DNA from: an uncultured Pseudomonadota bacterium
Lineage (GTDB): Bacteria > Myxococcota_A > UBA796 > SXON01
DNA: 64,000 nucleotides
Direction: 5' to 3'
Assembly: GCA_903900265.1 (NCBI GenBank)
Contig: CAIUMM010000111.1
Coordinates: 1-64,000 of the forward strand
Shown one piece after another: positions 60,479 through 64,000 of the stretch. Positions within the stretch are counted from its first letter, which is position 1. The number at the start of each line of letters is the position of its first letter. The notes under the pieces are model-generated. The model was not told the origin of the DNA, made no database searches, and worked only from the letters and a program-made list of their open reading frames with translations. The position numbers and the translations under genes were made by a program.

Positions 60479-62536
60479 TTAGTGGCCCCCGATGGCGTAG
60501 GCGGTCACGATGAGCGCAGTGCCGAGCGCGATCGAAATTGCATAAACCTGAACACGACCCGCGCCGATCTTGCCGTGAAGCTCACCGGCGATGACCGCGA
60601 CCCGCCCGACGCCGTTGACGGCGCCGTCGATGATCTGGGAGTCAACGACCGCCCAGAGCACCTGCCGAGAGACCGTCACGATGGGGAGCAGCAAGGCGGC
60701 CTCGTAGATCTCGTCCACGAACCACTTGTTGAGCGAGCCGGTGTAGAGACGCGGAATCTTGGCCGCGATCTGCGCCGGCAGCTCGGGACGGCTCACGTAG
60801 AACATGAACGCCAAGCCCACCGAACCGAACACGCCGAGGGTGGTGAAGCCCATCAGGATGAACTCGGTCGCGCCGCCCTCCGCGAAGTGTACGACCTTCT
60901 CGGCCGGCTCGAACACCGGCGCGAGGAAGTGCTCCATGCCGCCGCTCATCGGCAGCCAATGCGGCAAGTTCAACGCGCCGCCGAACACCGACAGCAACGC
61001 CAACACCATCAACGGCAGCGTGAGCACCAGCGGGGACTCATGCGGATCGTGACCGTGCGCGTCGTGACCGTGGCCGCCGTGCGCGTCGTGCCCGTGTGCA
61101 TCATGCGCGTCGTGGCCGTGTGCACCATGCGCGTCGTGACCGTGGCCGCCGCGGTACGAGCCCGCGAAGGTCAGGAACATCAACCGGGACATGTAGAACG
61201 CCGTCATCAGCGCGGTCCCGAAGCCCAACGCCCAGAGCACCTTCGGCATCACGTCGCCCATCGGCAGCGTGGTGAACAGCTCGGTAGAGAAGGTCAACCA
61301 GAGGATCTCGTCCTTGGAGACGAAGCCGGAGAATCCAGGGAAGCCGATGATCGCGAGGTAGCCCATCAGGAACGTAGCGAAGGTGATCGGCATGTACTTG
61401 CGCAAGCCGCCCATCTTTCGCATGTCCTGCTCGTGGTGCAGGGCGTGGATGATCGAGCCGGACCCAAGGAACATCAGCGCCTTGAAGAAGGCGTGCGTGA
61501 GCACGTGGAAGAAGCCGGCGGTGAAGCCGCCAACACCGACGCCGAGGAACATAAACCCAAGCTGGGACACGGTGGAGTACGCGAGCACCTTCTTGATGTC
61601 GTTCTGCGTGATCGCGATGGTCGCCGCAAAGAACGCCGTCAAGGCGCCGATGGTCGCGACCGTGGCCATCGCTGCGGGCGCAAGGACGTACAGGAAGTTG
61701 AGCCGGCAGATCATATAGATGCCGGAGGTGACCATGGTCGCGGCGTGGATGAGCGCCGACACCGGCGTGGGGCCGGCCATCGCGTCGGGCAGCCACACAA
61801 ACAGCGGCATCTGCGCGCTCTTACCGGTAGCGCCGCCAAAGAAGAGCAAGCAGATCCCGGTCACCGCGACGCCACCCATGCCGCCGACGAGGTTGGGATG
61901 CTTCTCAATGACCTCGGCGAGCTCCACGAAGTTGAACGTGGCGTGCGAGCCGAGGCTCCAGTAAAGCCAGAACAAGCCGATCAGGAACGAGAAGTCGCCG
62001 ACGCGGTTGGTGATGAAGGCCTTCTTCCCGGCGCTCGCGTAGTCGCTGTTCTGGTACCAAAACCCGATCAGCAAGTAGGAGCACAAGCCTACGCCTTCCC
62101 AACCGACGAACATCAGCGGGAAGCTGTCGCCCATCACGAGCAGGAGCATCGCGAAGATGAACAGGTTCAAGTAGGAGAAGAACCGCCAGACGCTGCCTTT
62201 GTCGGCGTCGTCGTCCATGTACCCAACCGAGTACAAGTGGATCAGCGAGCCGATGCCGGTGATGACGCACATCATCACCGCGGAGAGCGGATCGGCGCGG
62301 AACGCGAGGTCCACCGTCATCGAGCCGGTGTGCATCCACGTCCAGAGCAGCTGGTACGGGTAAGCGCCGCCCTCGGGCGTAGCCATGACCTGAGATAGTG
62401 TCAGGAACGAGAGCACAGCGGACAGGCCGACCATGGCCGTAGCGATGCCGCCGGCGACCTTGCGAGGGCCGCGCAGCAGACCGTTGAGAATCGCGCCAAA
62501 CAGCGGAAGAGCTGGGATGAGGGCCAACATGTTCAC
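60479..62536 (-). CDS. nuoL: NADH-quinone oxidoreductase subunit L, with His-rich loop
   Basis: 685 residues, the distal antiporter subunit. [18 protein letters not shown] carries the channel Glu; [21 protein letters not shown] and [18 protein letters not shown] follow, then [16 protein letters not shown]. Residues 465-499 form a loop with 14 His in 35 residues (HGHDAH units), not part of the standard subunit. The long C-terminal helix region ends VTAYAIGGH. The ATG overlaps the nuoK stop by four bases. Confidence 0.96.
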   Translation of the reverse strand: MNMLALIPALPLFGAILNGLLRGPRKVAGGIATAMVGLSAVLSFLTLSQVMATPEGGAYPYQLLWTWMHTGSMTVDLAFRADPLSAVMMCVITGIGSLIHLYSVGYMDDDADKGSVWRFFSYLNLFIFAMLLLVMGDSFPLMFVGWEGVGLCSYLLIGFWYQNSDYASAGKKAFITNRVGDFSFLIGLFWLYWSLGSHATFNFVELAEVIEKHPNLVGGMGGVAVTGICLLFFGGATGKSAQMPLFVWLPDAMAGPTPVSALIHAATMVTSGIYMICRLNFLYVLAPAAMATVATIGALTAFFAATIAITQNDIKKVLAYSTVSQLGFMFLGVGVGGFTAGFFHVLTHAFFKALMFLGSGSIIHALHHEQDMRKMGGLRKYMPITFATFLMGYLAIIGFPGFSGFVSKDEILWLTFSTELFTTLPMGDVMPKVLWALGFGTALMTAFYMSRLMFLTFAGSYRGGHGHDAHGAHGHDAHDAHGHDAHGGHGHDAHGHDPHESPLVLTLPLMVLALLSVFGGALNLPHWLPMSGGMEHFLAPVFEPAEKVVHFAEGGATEFILMGFTTLGVFGSVGLAFMFYVSRPELPAQIAAKIPRLYTGSLNKWFVDEIYEAALLLPIVTVSRQVLWAVVDSQIIDGAVNGVGRVAVIAGELHGKIGAGRVQVYAISIALGTALIVTAYAIGGH
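61040..61144. repeat. Tandem repeat encoding HGHDAH units in nuoL
   Basis: Imperfect repeats of about 18 bases on the core GTGCGCGTCGTG plus ACCGTG read on the plus strand. They encode the His-rich loop at NuoL 465-499. The units differ slightly ([24 protein letters not shown]), consistent with in-frame repeat expansion. Confidence 0.8.
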
Positions 62537-62841
62537 CCCTTCATGATGTCGAGATCATCGAGCTTGACGGTGACCCGGTTGCGGAACAACAGGATGACCA
62601 TCGCGAGTCCGACGGCGGCTTCAGCGGCTGCAACCGCCATGACAAAGACCGCGTAGATCATGCCGTCGGCTTCGCCGTTCTGGCGAGCGAAAGCTACGAA
62701 AGAAAGATTGACGGCGTTCAGCATCAGCTCAACGCTCATAAACACGATGAGCGCGTTCTTCCGGGTAAGTACCCCGGCCACGCCCGTCACGAACAACACC
62801 ACGCTCACGCAGAGCACGGGGACAAGGCCCACCGATTCCAT
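62533..62841 (-). CDS. nuoK: NADH-quinone oxidoreductase subunit K
   Basis: 102 residues with three helices, normal for NuoK. The conserved Glu residues are in [17 protein letters not shown] and [17 protein letters not shown]. The C-terminal [10 protein letters not shown] is typical. The ATG shares one base with the nuoJ stop; the stop overlaps nuoL. Confidence 0.95.
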   Translation of the reverse strand: MESVGLVPVLCVSVVLFVTGVAGVLTRKNALIVFMSVELMLNAVNLSFVAFARQNGEADGMIYAVFVMAVAAAEAAVGLAMVILLFRNRVTVKLDDLDIMKG

Positions 62842-63359
62842 CAGATCTCCTTCTTGGCGAGCACAACGGCGCCGACCACAGCGACCGTCAGCAGCGCAGA
62901 CACCGTCTCGAACGGCAACAGGAACTTTCCTTCAAACATCGCCGTTCCGATGTACGCGATCGTGCCGTACGCGGGACCGGCAGGGTCCAGATCAATCGCA
63001 GCGGGCACCAGAACGGGGAGCTGACCGATCGCCGTGAACAGCCCGATCGCCAACAAACCAGCCGTGCCCATGCCAACCACGCTGCGCCGTCCGATGTCGT
63101 TGAACGTGAGATGGTCGCCATCGCGCAGGTTGAGCAGCATGATGACGAACACGAACAGCACCATGATGGCGCCGGCGTACACGAGGATCTGGATGACCGC
63201 CACAAAGTGGGCGTCCATCAACACGTAGTCCGCAGCGAGGAAGAAGAAACAGACGACCAGCGACAATGCACTGGCGATCGGGTTTCTCATCGTCACCACG
63301 CCGACGCCGGACACCATCGCGACCAACGAGAACAGGTAGAAGAGTACGGCTTCGAACAT
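62841..63359 (-). CDS. nuoJ: NADH-quinone oxidoreductase subunit J
   Basis: 172 residues, five helices. [48 protein letters not shown] with the conserved [11 protein letters not shown] block, and [22 protein letters not shown]-like end (here [17 protein letters not shown]). It starts at ATG 63359, sharing a base with the nuoI stop. Confidence 0.95.
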   Translation of the reverse strand: MFEAVLFYLFSLVAMVSGVGVVTMRNPIASALSLVVCFFFLAADYVLMDAHFVAVIQILVYAGAIMVLFVFVIMLLNLRDGDHLTFNDIGRRSVVGMGTAGLLAIGLFTAIGQLPVLVPAAIDLDPAGPAYGTIAYIGTAMFEGKFLLPFETVSALLTVAVVGAVVLAKKEI

Positions 63360-63931
63360 CAGGGAGATCCGGTGGCAGACGGTTCATCCGGAGTGAAACC
63401 TGCAGGGGCGCTATCCGGGTTCAACCGGTAGAACTCCTCGGCGGGCGGCTTGATACCGTCCATCAGGTTCACCATGTAGGACTTGTTGTGGATCATCGCC
63501 TGACGGGTGTAGGCGTTGATTTCATAGATCCGGGTGTCCATCCGGATCGCGTCTTTCGGGCACGCTTCAACGCAGAACCCGCAGAAGATGCAACGGAGCA
63601 TGTCGATGTCGAACTCGACAGGGAACTTTTCGGCAGGATCGTTCGGGTCTTCGCCCGCGATGATCGTGATGCACTTGGCCGGACAGATCGTCGGGCAGCA
63701 CATGCAAGCGACACACTTGATCTTGCCGTCCGGGCGCAACAACAAGCGGTGGGCGCCCCGGTAGCGATCGGTCATGGTCTTGCGCACGTCGGGGTACTCG
63801 ACAGTACGAAAGCGGTCTTGGTCAAAGAGGTTTTTGACGATGTGCGTCATCGTCATCACCAAGCCTTTCACCACCTCAACCAGGTACACCGACTCGGTGG
63901 AAGACATCTTGCGCGCGGCAGGGAGAGACAT
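63359..63931 (-). CDS. nuoI: NADH-quinone oxidoreductase subunit I
   Basis: 190-residue ferredoxin-like subunit carrying the N6a and N6b [4Fe-4S] clusters. Cluster ligands are C73, C76, C79, C83 (with C87 and C124 completing the usual crossed pattern of two CxxCxxCxxxCP motifs) and C114, C117, C120, C124. RYRGAHRLLLRPDGKIKCVAC and INAYTRQAMIHNKSYM fit NuoI. GGAG lies six bases before ATG 63931. A Pro/Glu/Ala C-terminal tail is added. Confidence 0.95.
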   Translation of the reverse strand: MSLPAARKMSSTESVYLVEVVKGLVMTMTHIVKNLFDQDRFRTVEYPDVRKTMTDRYRGAHRLLLRPDGKIKCVACMCCPTICPAKCITIIAGEDPNDPAEKFPVEFDIDMLRCIFCGFCVEACPKDAIRMDTRIYEINAYTRQAMIHNKSYMVNLMDGIKPPAEEFYRLNPDSAPAGFTPDEPSATGSP

Positions 63932-63940
63932 CCGGGGCTC

Positions 63941-64000
63941 CTATTTCAGACCGAGAGTGGCGAGGAGGCCGTTCGGGAAGAACGCGACCCAGATGCCCGC
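63941..64000 (-). CDS. nuoH: NADH-quinone oxidoreductase subunit H, C-terminus (partial)
   Basis: The minus-strand frame entering from the right edge ends at TAG 63943-63941; the visible 19 residues read AGIWVAFFPNGLLATLGLK. Assignment rests on its position directly before nuoI in the standard H-I-J-K-L-M-N order; the piece alone is too short to identify. Confidence 0.6.
   Translation of the reverse strand, partial: AGIWVAFFPNGLLATLGLK

Noticed and set aside
57246-60482. 1078-residue plus-strand frame opposite nuoN and nuoM
   Set aside because: It is antisense to clear complex I genes, is rich in Arg/His/Glu without domain features, and is a GC-rich shadow.
60482-62398. 638-residue plus-strand frame opposite nuoL
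   Set aside because: Antisense to a conserved subunit, highly charged and without a domain.
1-64000. Integrated element, toxin-antitoxin pair, defence island or secondary-metabolite cluster
   Set aside because: No integrase, transposase, att-like repeats, nuclease-helicase sets, PKS or NRPS domains were seen; the PD-(D/E)XK gene alone does not make a defence system.

Overview
The window is high-GC, densely coded DNA from what looks like a member of the Myxococcota (old Deltaproteobacteria). The basis is the protein style rather than a marker gene. Three secreted proteins end in a Cys, hydrophobic helix, poly-Arg tail of the MYXO-CTERM kind. MopE-type Asp/Cys metal-binding repeats and Asp/Thr-rich linkers recur. 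About fourteen genes carry a lipobox. No rRNA, tRNA, IS element, prophage, CRISPR array or integrase was seen, and no stretch longer than about 210 bases lacks a gene, so this reads as ordinary chromosome.

Layout, left to right. 1-3.2 kb: end of an unknown gene, a propeller-like lipoprotein and an NlpC/P60 protein with ten MopE repeats. 3.3-7.8 kb: citrate synthase (minus strand), then feoA-feoB behind a probable Fur box, and a HAD phosphatase. 7.8-9.6 kb: rpoN-hpf. 9.8-13.6 kb: a small nuclease-fold protein coupled to an ASH-domain lipoprotein, an unknown protein and a D-linker lipoprotein. 13.6-15.9 kb: an ABC-2 exporter with a coupled unknown. 15.9-17.9 kb: a cytochrome c/copper monooxygenase-like lipoprotein coupled to a barrel-like lipoprotein. 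17.9-25 kb: two NAD(P)-dependent oxidoreductases, a glycosidase-like lipoprotein, a PAS-PAS-GGDEF protein and a MYXO-CTERM protein. 25-28.9 kb: TerC, a VOC protein and an FG-GAP lipoprotein. 29-30.8 kb: rpsP-khpA-rimM-trmD. 32-39.2 kb: an SGNH-like pseudoenzyme, bioA, EcsC and an LptD-like protein. 39.2-43.3 kb: recN coupled to a STAND-type ATPase, and a GNAT. 43.4-49.8 kb: secreted proteins, an OmpA-family protein, ALDH7, purine nucleoside phosphorylase and cytidine deaminase. 49.8-57.3 kb: five tightly packed lipoprotein genes. 57.4-64 kb: nuoH(partial)-I-J-K-L-M-N.

Housekeeping functions (complex I, sigma-54, ribosome/tRNA processing, citrate synthase, biotin and nucleoside salvage) are interleaved with lineage-specific envelope genes. 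The strongest candidate for an undescribed system is the five-lipoprotein operon at 49.8-57.3 kb. One of its members is a von Willebrand A domain interrupted by a lamin-tail-like domain, and another is a 28-cysteine lipoprotein; together they look like a surface complex. Other points worth a look are the cytochrome c/PHM-like fusion with all six copper ligands, the SGNH protein lacking both Ser and His, the His-rich loop in NuoL, the KhpA with an acidic GxxG loop, and inverted-repeat operators at 23.5 and 45.65 kb.
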